DNA of 64,000 nucleotides from Marinobacterium halophilum (GCF_003014615.1 NZ_PYGI01000009.1:37705-101704), one strand, 5' to 3'. Counted from the stretch's first letter, positions 8,901 through 18,255 are shown. Notes: generated by a model from the letters alone, not told the origin. Translations and numbers: made by a program.

Positions 8901-9917
8901 ATGAAAAATATCATCATCTGCTCGGACGGCACCTGGCAATCGCCGGAGTCGGACACCGGCACCCATGTGCTGCGTATTGCCAGAGGCATTGCGCCGCACG
9001 ACAGCTCCGGCCATCAACAGGTTGTGTATTATGACTGGGGGCTCGGCTCAGATGGTAACACCATCGGAGCTGGCCTTACGGGGCAAGGTATCGACAAAAA
9101 CATACTCGATTGCTACCGCTTTATCGTACACAACTATGACGACGGTGACCGGCTGTATCTGTTTGGTTTCAGCCGGGGCGCTTACACTGTACGTTCATTG
9201 GCTGGACTGATTCATAACAGCGGCATCCTCCGACGCGAGCAGGCGCAGCGTATTGGCGACGCCTACCGATTATATCGTCGGCGCAGCACGCGTTCAGCCC
9301 CTGCCCGCCAGCAGGCTGCCGCCTTTCGTCACCAGTACTGCGTGGCGGATATCAGCCGCATACACTTTGTTGGCGTGTTGGACACGGTCGGCTCACTAGG
9401 GATTCCAGCCCCGTTTCTCGGGACACTGGGCACAGACCACTACCTGTTTCACGACACCCAGCCCAGTGCCATTATCAACCATGCCCGCCATGCTGTATCC
9501 ATTGATGAAAACCGTCAAGACTTCGAGCCCGCACTGTGGACAACCGCGCCAGGCATAGACCTGCAGCAGGTTTGGTTTGCGGGGGTTCACAGCGATATTG
9601 GCGGCAGCTACCCGGACCACTCTCTTGGTGATCATGCTGCCCAGTGGCTAACACGTGAGGCTGCCGCGTACGGGCTATTGCTGGCGCCTCACTTTACTGC
9701 ACATCTGGCACCGAACCATGCCGGCCCTCAGCATAACGAATACAGAGGTTTTTACCGTGCCATGCGTCGCCGATGGGTGCGCGAGGTCGAACCGGTAGTG
9801 CATGCCAGCGTGAAGCAGCGCTGGGATGATCGCACAGCCGCTTATCGCAGCCCGGCACTTGAACGGATGTTGGATCAGCTGAACGGCGACTGGAGTCGAA
9901 TACAGCTGGTTGAATAA
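8901..9917 (+). CDS. DUF2235 alpha/beta-hydrolase (phospholipase-like)
   Basis: 338 residues. It begins NIIICSDGTWQ, the usual DUF2235 N-terminus, and contains the nucleophile elbow GFSRGAYTVRSLAG (GxSxG). A later segment, QVWFAGVHSDIGGSY, carries the catalytic Asp/His neighbourhood of the family. Related proteins include Tle1-type phospholipase effectors, but no type VI secretion gene or VgrG is present here and there is no signal peptide. AAGGA lies 8 nt before the ATG. The substrate is unknown; lipid-ester hydrolysis is likely. Confidence 0.85.
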   Translation: MKNIIICSDGTWQSPESDTGTHVLRIARGIAPHDSSGHQQVVYYDWGLGSDGNTIGAGLTGQGIDKNILDCYRFIVHNYDDGDRLYLFGFSRGAYTVRSLAGLIHNSGILRREQAQRIGDAYRLYRRRSTRSAPARQQAAAFRHQYCVADISRIHFVGVLDTVGSLGIPAPFLGTLGTDHYLFHDTQPSAIINHARHAVSIDENRQDFEPALWTTAPGIDLQQVWFAGVHSDIGGSYPDHSLGDHAAQWLTREAAAYGLLLAPHFTAHLAPNHAGPQHNEYRGFYRAMRRRWVREVEPVVHASVKQRWDDRTAAYRSPALERMLDQLNGDWSRIQLVE

Positions 9918-9950
9918 ACTAACAGGCCCATACAAAACAAGGATTGTTGC

Positions 9951-11315
9951 ATGATCAAGATTAAACACCATGGTGCCACTGAAAGCGTCACCGGTTCTTG
10001 CCATGAGCTGCGGCTGGGACAGGCGGGCGTGCTGATTGACTGTGGTCTGCTGCAAGGCAGCGATGCCCATGGAGCCGAGGATGCGGGGCTGATTGACTTC
10101 CCTGTGGCGCATATTCGGGCACTGGTAGTGACCCACGTCCATATAGATCATGTCGGGCGCATCCCCTACCTGTTGGCTGCGGGTTTTGATGGCCCGATCA
10201 TCTGCTCGGAGCCTTCGGCCTTGCTGCTGCCGGCTATGCTGGAAGATGCCTTGAAGATCGGCTTTACCCGCAACCGCCGTCTGATTGAGCAGGTACTGGA
10301 GCTGATACGCACCCGGCTGGTCCCTGTGCCCTACAATCAATGGTATCCGCTGGTGCTGGAGCAAACCGGATATGCACTGGATGTAAGGCTGCAGCGGGCA
10401 GGGCATATTTTGGGTTCGGCGTATGTGGAATGTCATGCCGTGACGCCAGCCGGCGACGAGCGGATTGTGTTCAGTGGTGATCTGGGTGCACCGGATGCGC
10501 CACTGTTGCCTGCGCCGGAGGCACCTGAACGGGCCGACCGGCTCATTCTGGAAAGCACCTATGGTGATCGCAACCATGAACATCGGGCGACACGGCGGCA
10601 ACGGTTACAAGCGGTGCTGGAACATGCGTTACAGGATGGCGGTACGGTATTGATCCCGGCCTTCAGTATTGGCCGTACTCAGGACGTGCTTTACGAGTTG
10701 GAGGCGATTATTGCTGATGGCTGGCATGACCTTGAAGTGGTGGTGGACTCACCACTGGCAGCTAACTTTACCCAACTGTACCGCCAGTTAAAGCCGTTCT
10801 GGGATGCCGAAGCGCACGCACGGCTGGAGGCTGGTCGGCATCCGCTGGCGTTCGATCAGCTCACCGTGATCGACTCCCATACAGACCACCTGAAGGCCGT
10901 TGATTATCTGGCGCGCTCACAGCGGCCCTGTGTGGTGCTGGCGGGGTCCGGCATGTGTACCGGTGGCCGGGTGGTGAACTACCTAAAAGCCCTGCTGAAA
11001 GACGCCCGCAATGATGTGCTGTTTGTCGGCTATCAGGCGGCCGGCACACCGGGGCGCACCATCCTGGAGTATGGGCCACGCAATGGCTGGGTCGAACTGG
11101 ATGGCGAGCGGTACTCGATTCAGGCGCAGGTGCATCAGATCGGCGGCTATTCGGCCCATGCCGGTCAGGATGACCTGATCGGATTCGTGCAGGCCATCCC
11201 CGTGCCGCCCGCGGAGGTGCGGCTGGTGCATGGCGAGCGCAGCGCCAAAGAGGCGCTGGCACAGCACCTGCGACAACGGGGCGTGCCACGCGTGCATATC
11301 CCCGACGTATCATGA
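9951..11315 (+). CDS. Metallo-beta-lactamase/beta-CASP family hydrolase (CPSF73-like)
   Basis: 454 residues. Zinc-binding motif THVHIDHVGR, then ESTYGDRNH, a beta-CASP domain (IPAFSIGRTQDVLYEL), AGSGMCTGGRVVNYL and the late HQIGGYSAHAGQDDL match bacterial RNA-processing metallo-hydrolases of the Rv2752c/CPSF73 type. The expected role is a nuclease acting on RNA. AAGGA 8 nt before the ATG supports the start. It sits between the DUF2235 hydrolase and the DUF4214 genes with gaps of 33 and 43 nt, so it may share a transcript; I see no functional reason for that. Confidence 0.88.
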   Translation: MIKIKHHGATESVTGSCHELRLGQAGVLIDCGLLQGSDAHGAEDAGLIDFPVAHIRALVVTHVHIDHVGRIPYLLAAGFDGPIICSEPSALLLPAMLEDALKIGFTRNRRLIEQVLELIRTRLVPVPYNQWYPLVLEQTGYALDVRLQRAGHILGSAYVECHAVTPAGDERIVFSGDLGAPDAPLLPAPEAPERADRLILESTYGDRNHEHRATRRQRLQAVLEHALQDGGTVLIPAFSIGRTQDVLYELEAIIADGWHDLEVVVDSPLAANFTQLYRQLKPFWDAEAHARLEAGRHPLAFDQLTVIDSHTDHLKAVDYLARSQRPCVVLAGSGMCTGGRVVNYLKALLKDARNDVLFVGYQAAGTPGRTILEYGPRNGWVELDGERYSIQAQVHQIGGYSAHAGQDDLIGFVQAIPVPPAEVRLVHGERSAKEALAQHLRQRGVPRVHIPDVS

Positions 11316-11358
11316 CAACCGATGTCACACCCTTGTGAATCAATAACAGGAGGCCAGG

Positions 11359-12573
11359 ATGGCACAGGTAACGGCAACACACTGGGGGCTGAACTTCTGG
11401 GAAGGTCAGCTTGAAACGCTGCATGACGGGCTGGACCGGGTATACGATCAGTTCTGGGAAGCGGCCGATGATGTCATGTTTGGCACCGTGCGCGATGCCA
11501 GCAACACCGCGTTGAGCGTTGATGTCTGGGGAGGCGGAACCGCCAGCGTAAGCGGACGCAACTTCTACGCCAGCAACTATGGCGACATAGTGGTCAACCG
11601 AGTGGTCACGCAGGGTACGGGGCGCGAGTTCACGGCTGCGGGTGACCTGCGCATGGGCGGCGAGCTGGGGGTGTATGGCACGCTCAGTCAACTGGACTTT
11701 GGCTCCGTTGCTGGCACCATCAGTGCGCGCGGCATCATCAACTATGGCCGTGACGGCAGTATGCAGGCACTCAACCTGACGGAAACGCTGGGGCTGGCGA
11801 CGGGTGATTCGCTGATAAGCCAGACCGACGGCAGTGGTGACTATGTACGTCATCAGGCGCAGGTAGACGGGCACCAGCTGACAATCGAAGGGCGCTGGGC
11901 GTACGACACCGTCGACAGCTGGTCAGAACTGCTCGGCGGTGAAGACGTCCTGCAGGGCAGCCAGGGCAATGATTACCTGCAGGGCTTTGCCGGCAACGAC
12001 CGGCTGGAAGGCGGCGCGGGCACGGATACGGCGGTGTTTCAGGGCAACCGTGATGAATATCAGATCCAGGCGCAGGGAGAGGGCGCGTTTCTGGTGACGG
12101 ACAATCAGACAGGTCGCGACGGTCAGGATACGCTGGTCAATATTCAACGCCTGGCCTTCGACGATGGCATGCTGGCCCGGGATAGCGGCAGTGATGGCGT
12201 GGCCGGGCAGGCCTACCGCCTGTATCAGGCCGCCTTCGACCGTACGCCGGATGAAGCAGGCCTTGGCTATTGGGTTCGGCAGATGGACCACGGCATGAAT
12301 CTGCAGGAAGCCGCAGCCCGCTTCATCGACTCGATCGAATTCAAGGAGCTGTATGGCTTTGCGCCGAGCAACGACGACTTCTTGCACCGGCTCTACACTA
12401 ATATTCTGGACCGCGAGCCGGATGCTTCCGGTTACGACTGGTGGTTGGAGCAGCTGAATACCAACCCCGAAAAAACCTGGGACCGGGTTTTGGCTGACTT
12501 CTCGGAGTCACCGGAAAATCTGGACAACATGCTGGAGATCACCGGCGGCATCATCAGTTTTGATCTGTTCTGA
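11359..12573 (+). CDS. RTX repeat protein with C-terminal DUF4214 module (type I substrate)
   Basis: 404 residues, no signal peptide. Residues about 20-190 form an unknown region rich in beta-type segments. Next come RTX-like repeats (GSQGNDYLQG, GFAGNDRLEGG, GAGTDTAVF). A DUF4214 region from about 285 shows the paired pattern AYRLYQAAFDRTPDEAGLGYW...F..S.EF and LYTNILDREPDASGYDWW...FSESPE. AGGAGG lies 5 nt before the ATG. The 17-nt gap to the protease gene suggests an operon. RTX repeats and lack of Sec signal point to type I export, probably by the system at 35092-39521. Function beyond surface localisation is unknown. Confidence 0.85.
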   Translation: MAQVTATHWGLNFWEGQLETLHDGLDRVYDQFWEAADDVMFGTVRDASNTALSVDVWGGGTASVSGRNFYASNYGDIVVNRVVTQGTGREFTAAGDLRMGGELGVYGTLSQLDFGSVAGTISARGIINYGRDGSMQALNLTETLGLATGDSLISQTDGSGDYVRHQAQVDGHQLTIEGRWAYDTVDSWSELLGGEDVLQGSQGNDYLQGFAGNDRLEGGAGTDTAVFQGNRDEYQIQAQGEGAFLVTDNQTGRDGQDTLVNIQRLAFDDGMLARDSGSDGVAGQAYRLYQAAFDRTPDEAGLGYWVRQMDHGMNLQEAAARFIDSIEFKELYGFAPSNDDFLHRLYTNILDREPDASGYDWWLEQLNTNPEKTWDRVLADFSESPENLDNMLEITGGIISFDLF

Positions 12574-12590
12574 ACAAGGAGTGATTTACC

Positions 12591-13715
12591 ATGGCCTACA
12601 GTGGCGTAGTACGGATAGAAAGTGATGTGTATCGGGGCTCGGCGGTCCTGATTGATGACCGCTGGCTGTTGACGGCAGCGCATGTGGTGGAAGGCGTGGC
12701 TCCCTGGGAGTGGGACGTCATATTTGAACGGGGGATGTTTGATTCATCTCGTCAGGTGGCGCAGATTATCACCCATGAAGGCTATGACGCATCGAGTGGA
12801 CGAGCGGATTTGGCACTGGTTAAGCTTAGCGGAAGCGCACCCAGCGACACTCGCGTATATTCATTATTCACCGACGAGGTGCGCCCCGGCACCATGGTCA
12901 GCCTGGAAGGCTATGGCGAGCGCAAGGCCTCGGACTCCTACGGTTTCTGGACCGGTGTGCCGTTGCTGCAGGTCAGCTACAACACGGTGGATGCAACGAC
13001 CGCCGACCTGGGTATCTTTGCTGACACATCCGGGCTGGCGTTTGATTACGACACCGGAAGTCTCTACGGCGATACTCTGGGCCAGCAGTTTGGTCTGGAC
13101 CACACCGGCCTGGGCAGGCGCGAAGGTTTCATCGGTGAAGGGGACAGCGGCGGCGGCCTGTTTGTCAGCGGCCAGCTCGCCGGTACTTTGACGCACATGG
13201 TGGAGTACAACGGTACGGTTGTAGATGGTGGCTATGGTGAAGTCGGTTTTGCCCAAAGTATTGCCTACTACCATGACTGGATTGCACGCCATGTCCCGAG
13301 CATAGACGCCTTATCCTGGCAGGGCGGCGGTGCCGGCCGGGACGAGGTGATTGATCTTGCCTTGCTGTACGAAGCAGGCCTGAACCGGCGGCCGGATGAC
13401 GCCGGCTTGAACTACTGGGTTGATCGGCTGGAGGCGGGCACCTCGATGACCGCGATTGCTCAGGGTTTCCTGTATTCACCAGAGTTTGGTGGCTACCCTG
13501 AGCAGTATTCGGACTATATCACTCAACTGTATTTCAACGTACTGGACCGTGTGCCGGAGTCGTCCGGGCAGCGGTACTGGGAGACGCAAATGGCATTCGG
13601 CATGTCTGCAGCCGAAGTATTGCTGCGCTTTGCCGACTCGCCGGAGAACCAGCAGCAGGCCGAAAGCTGGCTGCCCCAGTTGCAGCAGGATAGTGTGGGA
13701 GACTGGTTTATCTGA
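12591..13715 (+). CDS. Trypsin-like serine protease with C-terminal DUF4214 module
   Basis: 374 residues. The N-terminal half is a chymotrypsin-fold protease: His in WLLTAAHVVE, Asp in GRADLALVKL, and Ser in GEGDSGGGLF complete the triad. There is no signal peptide or propeptide; the protein starts directly with the protease domain (AYSGVVRIESDVYRGSAVLI). Residues about 260-360 are a DUF4214 pair (LLYEAGLNRRPDDAGLNYW and LYFNVLDRVPESSGQRYW). AAGGAG precedes the ATG by 9 nt. The missing Sec signal and DUF4214 tail suggest type I secretion and surface retention; both are inferred. It may process surface proteins made from the same locus. Confidence 0.88.
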   Translation: MAYSGVVRIESDVYRGSAVLIDDRWLLTAAHVVEGVAPWEWDVIFERGMFDSSRQVAQIITHEGYDASSGRADLALVKLSGSAPSDTRVYSLFTDEVRPGTMVSLEGYGERKASDSYGFWTGVPLLQVSYNTVDATTADLGIFADTSGLAFDYDTGSLYGDTLGQQFGLDHTGLGRREGFIGEGDSGGGLFVSGQLAGTLTHMVEYNGTVVDGGYGEVGFAQSIAYYHDWIARHVPSIDALSWQGGGAGRDEVIDLALLYEAGLNRRPDDAGLNYWVDRLEAGTSMTAIAQGFLYSPEFGGYPEQYSDYITQLYFNVLDRVPESSGQRYWETQMAFGMSAAEVLLRFADSPENQQQAESWLPQLQQDSVGDWFI

Positions 13716-13807
13716 TTGCCAGGCATTGCCGGTCAATTGCGCCGGAAGATGGCGTGTGAGGTTGGGGTACGTAGGAGTATCAACCTCATCCGCCTTATCG
13801 AGTGACC

Positions 13808-13885
13808 CTATATACAGGGTACAAACGGCACGCCGCCGCAGCCAGTGAATAGCAGGGTTGCGGCGGTGATCAGTACATAACGCAT
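13808..13885 (-). CDS. Very small lipoprotein (25 aa) behind the second SapC-type gene
   Basis: On the minus strand an ATG at 13885 opens 25 codons to TAG. The product starts MRYVLITAATLLFTGCGG: a short charged start, a hydrophobic stretch and a lipobox LFTGC, leaving a mature lipoprotein of only about ten residues (CGGVPFVPCI). Very small lipoproteins with a VPFVP-type tail exist in proteobacteria, but I cannot name one. AAGG lies about 8 nt before the start, which is 15 nt after the SapC-type stop codon, so the two are likely one transcript. Small size keeps certainty moderate. Confidence 0.6.
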   Translation of the reverse strand: MRYVLITAATLLFTGCGGVPFVPCI

Positions 13886-13900
13886 CGCTATTGCCTTGGC

Positions 13901-14713
13901 TTAGAAATTGAACTTCAGGGTGTCGTCCTGTGCCCCGAACATTCCTTCCACATCGTCTTTTGACAATGGGGTTTGCGCCTGTTTGGCGCGTGCCTGCAGG
14001 TCATAGAGCTTGCTCAAGCCCTGTAGGCGGTGCTGTGACAGCAGTTGAGCATATGCCAGCGACAGCGCATTGGATTGGGCCAATGTCTGCAAGGCGTCAC
14101 CGCTCAGACTGCGCAGGGCGGCTTCATCAATGCGGAACAGGCCCTTCACTTCGTGTGCGTTTTCTTCACCGGTATTCAACTTGATCGGCCAGGGGGTCAT
14201 CAGTCCGTGTTCGGTCAGCGTATCCACCGCGTATTGAGTCTGTTTGCGGCTCTGTTCACACGTGTTCAGAAAACTCAGCACATTCTGCATGGATGGTGAC
14301 AGGTTATCGTCAGCATCGAAGAACGGCACACCGTCTGCGGCGGGTTGATCACTCAACAGACCGCTATCCTGGTCGAAGCAGAGTACGCGCTGGCCAGATG
14401 ACTGTTCAGGAATCAACCGGAACGGATAGCCCCTGAACTCAGCTGGAAGATAGCCGCCGAGCCAGCGGCCATCGGGTGCCACAAACAGATTGAGCTTGGG
14501 CGTTACCGACAGCAGGGCCATTAACTCGTAACGGCCGGCGCCATCATCGGTGGCATGGCGAATAAACGCCAGTGGCAGCGTTGGCAGCAGGTGGGGCAGC
14601 TCATCCAGCAGGACCGCAACAGCGGACTGTTCAGCCGCGAAGCTCAGTGACTCGGCTTTACGCCAGCCGTGGGTGGCGTGATCGGTTTTATTCAGAGGAA
14701 CATAGTGGGTCAT
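13901..14713 (-). CDS. SapC-family protein
   Basis: 270 residues. Follows the SapC pattern through most of its length: FIRHATDDGAGRYELMALLS, then NLFVAPDGRWLGGYLPAEFR, GYPFRLIP, a CFDQDSGLL segment, and the late LFRIDEAALRSLSGDAL. Unlike the SapC-type protein at 5494-6420 it has no C-terminal helix-turn-helix, ending instead in KDDVEGMFGAQDDTLKFNF. It lies directly downstream of the S-layer-like gene, after that gene's terminator, so it may get read-through transcription or its own promoter. SapC has been tied to S-layer protein handling in Campylobacter; a similar role is plausible here but unproven. Confidence 0.85.
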   Translation of the reverse strand: MTHYVPLNKTDHATHGWRKAESLSFAAEQSAVAVLLDELPHLLPTLPLAFIRHATDDGAGRYELMALLSVTPKLNLFVAPDGRWLGGYLPAEFRGYPFRLIPEQSSGQRVLCFDQDSGLLSDQPAADGVPFFDADDNLSPSMQNVLSFLNTCEQSRKQTQYAVDTLTEHGLMTPWPIKLNTGEENAHEVKGLFRIDEAALRSLSGDALQTLAQSNALSLAYAQLLSQHRLQGLSKLYDLQARAKQAQTPLSKDDVEGMFGAQDDTLKFNF

Positions 14714-14773
14714 ACATCACCTTGTGGGTGTTGGATGTGATTCAGCGTGTCATTTTACGACAGGTAGATAACG

Positions 14774-14801
14774 AAAACCCCCGGTCCGAAGACCGAGGGT
14801 T
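14774..14801 (-). terminator. Rho-independent terminator after the S-layer-like gene
   Basis: Read on the minus strand: AACCCTCGGTC, a TTCG tetraloop, GACCGGGGGTT, then TTT. An 11-bp stem with one T-G pair. It lies about 75 nt past the S-layer stop codon and 60 nt before the SapC-type start, so it separates the two genes. Confidence 0.85.
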
Positions 14802-14875
14802 CTCAGTTCAACCCTTACCTGTGCAGAGCACGTTGAGGGTTTCGACGATCAAGCCGCAAGGGCTTTAGTCGGGTG

Positions 14876-17800
14876 TTACAGGATGTTGGCATCAACTGCA
14901 GTAACAGTTTCACCAAAGTCAACGGTGCCGACCAGGGTGACGGTGGTGAAGTTATCACCAGCTGCTTCATCAGATGCTACCTGGAATACTTTGTATTCAC
15001 CCAGGTTATCCACGTTTTCAACCATCAGGATGGACTGCTGAGTAGTACCGTCAACGTTACCTGCAGTTGATGTAAAGCCACCCGCTTCGTTCAGTGCGGC
15101 TTTTACCTGATCAGCAGACAGGGTGTTGAAGGCCAATGCAGCAGTTGCTGCACCATCCAGGACGGTGAAGGTGGTTACTGCAACCTGGTTTTCACCGAAG
15201 GCGCCAGTGCCAGCGGTCAGATCGACAGCTGTACCAGTTACACGTACCTGAGACTCAACAGAACCGGAAGCTGACAGGGTGTTGTTCAACCATGCAGAGA
15301 AGTCCAGTACGTCATTGGATGCATCGAAGTGAACGATGGTGTTGGTACCGAACTGGCCGTCAAATACAACAGTATCAACTGTAGTATCGTCAGAGCTCAG
15401 GACGATAACATCGTTACCCAGACCAGCATTGACAGTGTTGGTGCCACCGTTTACGAGAGAATCAGTACCGGCAGTGCTCACTGCTACGTTACCAGCAGTT
15501 GCATCTGCAGCGTCGTAACCGTTTGCGGCATCGGTAGCATCGATAGAAGAGTCGCTGTACTCGCTCTTCAGCGCGTCAACGATGTTGTTCTGTGCAGCGG
15601 CAGACAGGTCAGCCCAGTCGCCCAGCACTTCGAACTGAACAACATTCTCAGCAACAACGCTCAGGCCGTCGATCTGGTACGTAACAGTCAGGTGACCGTT
15701 GCTGTCAACAGCAGCAGATGCCAGCTTGCTCAGTACGGCGTCTTCATTGATTGCTTTGGCAACTGCTTCGTACAGGTCACGTTCAGTCGTCAGGTAACCG
15801 TTGCTGGCGGTGATGCTGGCAACTGCTTCCAGGCCATCTACAAACGAATCAGCTATGTTTGTTGTCGGTGTAGTACCAACGTTGCTCGGCAGAGACAGAG
15901 TAACGCGCACGTCGCGTCCGTACAGCAGCTCGTCTGCACCAACGTTAGCCGCAGTGCCCATTACGGTGTCGCCAGCAGCAGTAGACCATACGCCAGCGTT
16001 AACGGTTGCAATAGTCTTGGCGCCGGTGTTTTCAGCGTAGATCACGTCATCGCCAGCACCGGTGTTAGCGGTCAGGTTCAGAGCGCCACCAGTTACAGTG
16101 TCGTTACCGGCACCCAGAGTAACTGTTGCTGAGTTGACTTCAGCTACACCCTGCAGGCCAGCAGTATCTGTATCAGACAGAGTTACTGTGTTGTTACCGC
16201 CAGTTGAGCTGACAGTCAGGCTGGTCAGGGTGCTGCCTGAAGTAGAGGTACCATCTACAGAAGCTGTGATGGTGTCATTACCAGAACCGGTGTTGATTAC
16301 AAAACCCTGTTCGCTGGAATTACGGTTATTACCATTGTAATCAGCTTCAAAGGTGATGTTTGCAGCAGTACCGCTGGCATCCAGGAAGTCCAGGTTAACG
16401 ACTTCAGACTCTTCGCCCAGGCTCAGGTTCTCACCGGCAAAGGCATTGGCGTCGATTTCGTTCAGCTCAGCCTGAGTACCACCGATGTACAGGTCACCGT
16501 TCACACCCATGGAACCGATGTGGATTTCCTGCAGCGCGTTATTAGTGGTGTTCAGGGAGTTGATTTTGCTGTCGCGATCAACGGCAACGTTGAAACGCTC
16601 AACACCCAGGTCAGAGTTGGACATGCCGCCGATTACGACGTCGCCAGCCAAAGAACCGTTACCGGCGTTATCCAGTACCAGGTTGGATTCGATCAGGTTG
16701 CTGGTTTCAGACGGATCAACCGGCTGTGCATTACCCGCTACCAGGAAGCCGTCAGCAACGGATTCGATGGCGCTCTGGGTGAAGTTTACGCTGTCAAACG
16801 CGTTGCCAGCCGGATCAGTGATCAGGATTTCCTGAGCAACGAACGGCAGAGTAACGGTGTTGCCAGCAACGGTTACGTCGCTGTACGGAGTGGACAGCTC
16901 AACAGTCAGGTTGGCGTAGCCTTCCAGTGCCAGTGCGTTCTGGATTGCTTCTACCAGGCCAGCGTAAGAACCGTCAGTAGACTGAACGTCTTCCAGGGAG
17001 ATAGTGGTGCCGCCCAGGTTGAAGCTCAGGTTCAGGTTAACGTTGGTCAGCGGTGCGTCCGGAGTTTCAGTGCTAACGTCGGCGATGCGAACCAGCAGCT
17101 GAGAGTTGGACGGGTTAGACGCTTCACGGGTCAGAGACAGGCTGTCGAACAGAGCAGTGAAGTCTGTGTCGTGCATGGTGTCTTTGATGCCGAAGGTAAC
17201 ATCTTTGGTGATGTCTACGTTATCGCCACGCAGGTTCACACCTGTGAAGGTCATGTCGCCACGGGAGAAGTCAGACCAGAACTCTTCAACGCCTTCCATG
17301 CGGGTAGCGTCCAGAGTTACGGCTTCCAGTGCTTCGATGTAGACTTCTTCAACGTTTTCAGTGATCGGACGCGGAGCCTGGTTGTTGCTCGGAGCTTCAC
17401 CAACTTCGTTATCGTTGATCAAAGAGGCCTTGACGGTGTCACGGCCAGCGCCACCATCGATCCAGTCGCCAGTAGAGAAAGCGTTGGCAACAGCGCCTTC
17501 GCTATTCTGACCGACCAGGCCGAGGAAAGTGTCGTCGTTGTCAGTACCGGTCAGCACGTCACGGCCAGAACCTTCGCGACCATCGGTCAGCTGGAAGGTT
17601 TCACCTTCAACGCCAGGAGTACCGGTATCAGTAGCGTCCGGGAAGCCCGCTACAGTGCCGGCTACATTTACGTTAGCTACGTCAGTGTTGGCATCAACAG
17701 CAGCAATGATTGCTTTAGCTGCGGCTTCCTGCTCTTCGCCGTATGCTTTGCCAGCAGCTTCAACTTCAGCGGTGAACGCATCAGCAACTGCTTTACGGTT

Positions 17801-18154
17801 TTCCAGTACGGCGGTGTCATCACCCTGAGCGCCGTTCAGGATAGCCAGAGCGATTTCACCTTCGGTGATGGTGCCCGCAGCCAGTTCAGCAACGTAGAAG
17901 TCCAGACCTTCCTGCTCGGCGTCACGGCCCAGAATCTGCTGGTACAGCGCGTTAACCAGCTCTGCAGCTTCCAGATCGCCGTAGTTGCGCTGGTATTCTT
18001 CAGAAGAAGCAAACGCGTTGATGATGGCAGACAGGTCGCCGTTAGCAGCTTCCAGTTCGTCAGCCCAGTAAGTCTGACCAGCAGCGTCAGCCGGACGACC
18101 GTAAAAAGCGATGTATAGATTCTGGATCTGATCCAAACTTGCTTGTGTAGCCAT
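14876..18154 (-). CDS. S-layer-like RTX protein with N-terminal DUF4214 module
   Basis: 1092 residues from the ATG at 18154, chosen because GGAG lies 9 nt upstream; longer starts would add a non-conserved leader. Residues about 8-130 are a DUF4214 pair (LYIAFYGRPADAAGQTYW and LYQQILGRDAEQEGLDFY). RTX-like repeats occur near residue 190 (GSGRDVLTGTDNDDTFLG) and in the C-terminal half (GAGNDTVTGG, GAGDDVIYAE, GLGNDVIVLS). The end (LVGTVDFGETVTAVDANIL) resembles tails of other RTX surface proteins. It is acidic, Cys-free as far as read, without a Sec signal. Codon choice looks restricted, as in strongly expressed genes. N-terminal helices plus a long beta-rich RTX part recall Caulobacter RsaA. 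It has its own leader and terminator. An S-layer role is inferred. Confidence 0.82.
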   Translation of the reverse strand: MATQASLDQIQNLYIAFYGRPADAAGQTYWADELEAANGDLSAIINAFASSEEYQRNYGDLEAAELVNALYQQILGRDAEQEGLDFYVAELAAGTITEGEIALAILNGAQGDDTAVLENRKAVADAFTAEVEAAGKAYGEEQEAAAKAIIAAVDANTDVANVNVAGTVAGFPDATDTGTPGVEGETFQLTDGREGSGRDVLTGTDNDDTFLGLVGQNSEGAVANAFSTGDWIDGGAGRDTVKASLINDNEVGEAPSNNQAPRPITENVEEVYIEALEAVTLDATRMEGVEEFWSDFSRGDMTFTGVNLRGDNVDITKDVTFGIKDTMHDTDFTALFDSLSLTREASNPSNSQLLVRIADVSTETPDAPLTNVNLNLSFNLGGTTISLEDVQSTDGSYAGLVEAIQNALALEGYANLTVELSTPYSDVTVAGNTVTLPFVAQEILITDPAGNAFDSVNFTQSAIESVADGFLVAGNAQPVDPSETSNLIESNLVLDNAGNGSLAGDVVIGGMSNSDLGVERFNVAVDRDSKINSLNTTNNALQEIHIGSMGVNGDLYIGGTQAELNEIDANAFAGENLSLGEESEVVNLDFLDASGTAANITFEADYNGNNRNSSEQGFVINTGSGNDTITASVDGTSTSGSTLTSLTVSSTGGNNTVTLSDTDTAGLQGVAEVNSATVTLGAGNDTVTGGALNLTANTGAGDDVIYAENTGAKTIATVNAGVWSTAAGDTVMGTAANVGADELLYGRDVRVTLSLPSNVGTTPTTNIADSFVDGLEAVASITASNGYLTTERDLYEAVAKAINEDAVLSKLASAAVDSNGHLTVTYQIDGLSVVAENVVQFEVLGDWADLSAAAQNNIVDALKSEYSDSSIDATDAANGYDAADATAGNVAVSTAGTDSLVNGGTNTVNAGLGNDVIVLSSDDTTVDTVVFDGQFGTNTIVHFDASNDVLDFSAWLNNTLSASGSVESQVRVTGTAVDLTAGTGAFGENQVAVTTFTVLDGAATAALAFNTLSADQVKAALNEAGGFTSTAGNVDGTTQQSILMVENVDNLGEYKVFQVASDEAAGDNFTTVTLVGTVDFGETVTAVDANIL

Positions 18155-18188
18155 GTAGTATTGCTCCATTAATGATGTTAACCACTTG

Positions 18189-18202
18189 GTCATATATATG
18201 AC
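18189..18202. other. Perfect 14-bp palindrome in the S-layer gene leader
   Basis: GTCATATATATGAC is fully self-complementary and overlaps the neighbouring inverted repeat by two bases. The shape suits a dimeric repressor site; no protein can be assigned. Confidence 0.5.
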
Positions 18203-18220
18203 AAAGCGTCTATGCTTTGT
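18201..18220. other. Perfect inverted repeat in the S-layer gene leader
   Basis: ACAAAGC (18201-18207) and GCTTTGT (18214-18220) around a 6-nt loop, ending 47 nt before the start codon. Confidence 0.6.
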
Positions 18221-18255
18221 GTGTACGAAACAGCGTGTGGCCAATACACACTGCC

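Noticed and set aside
8901-9917. DUF2235 gene as part of a type VI effector module
   Set aside because: No VgrG, PAAR, chaperone or immunity-like gene is adjacent.
10861-11874. Open frame across the beta-CASP and RTX/DUF4214 genes on the minus strand
   Set aside because: It spans the boundary of two confident plus-strand genes and has no homology that I recognise.
14714-14760. TGTGA-containing stretch before the second SapC gene as another CRP site
   Set aside because: The second half site does not match and the spacing is wrong.
16520-18118. Long open frame on the plus strand opposite the S-layer-like gene
   Set aside because: It mirrors the codon pattern of the minus-strand gene, has no ribosome binding site or recognisable domain, and its sequence is low in conserved motifs.
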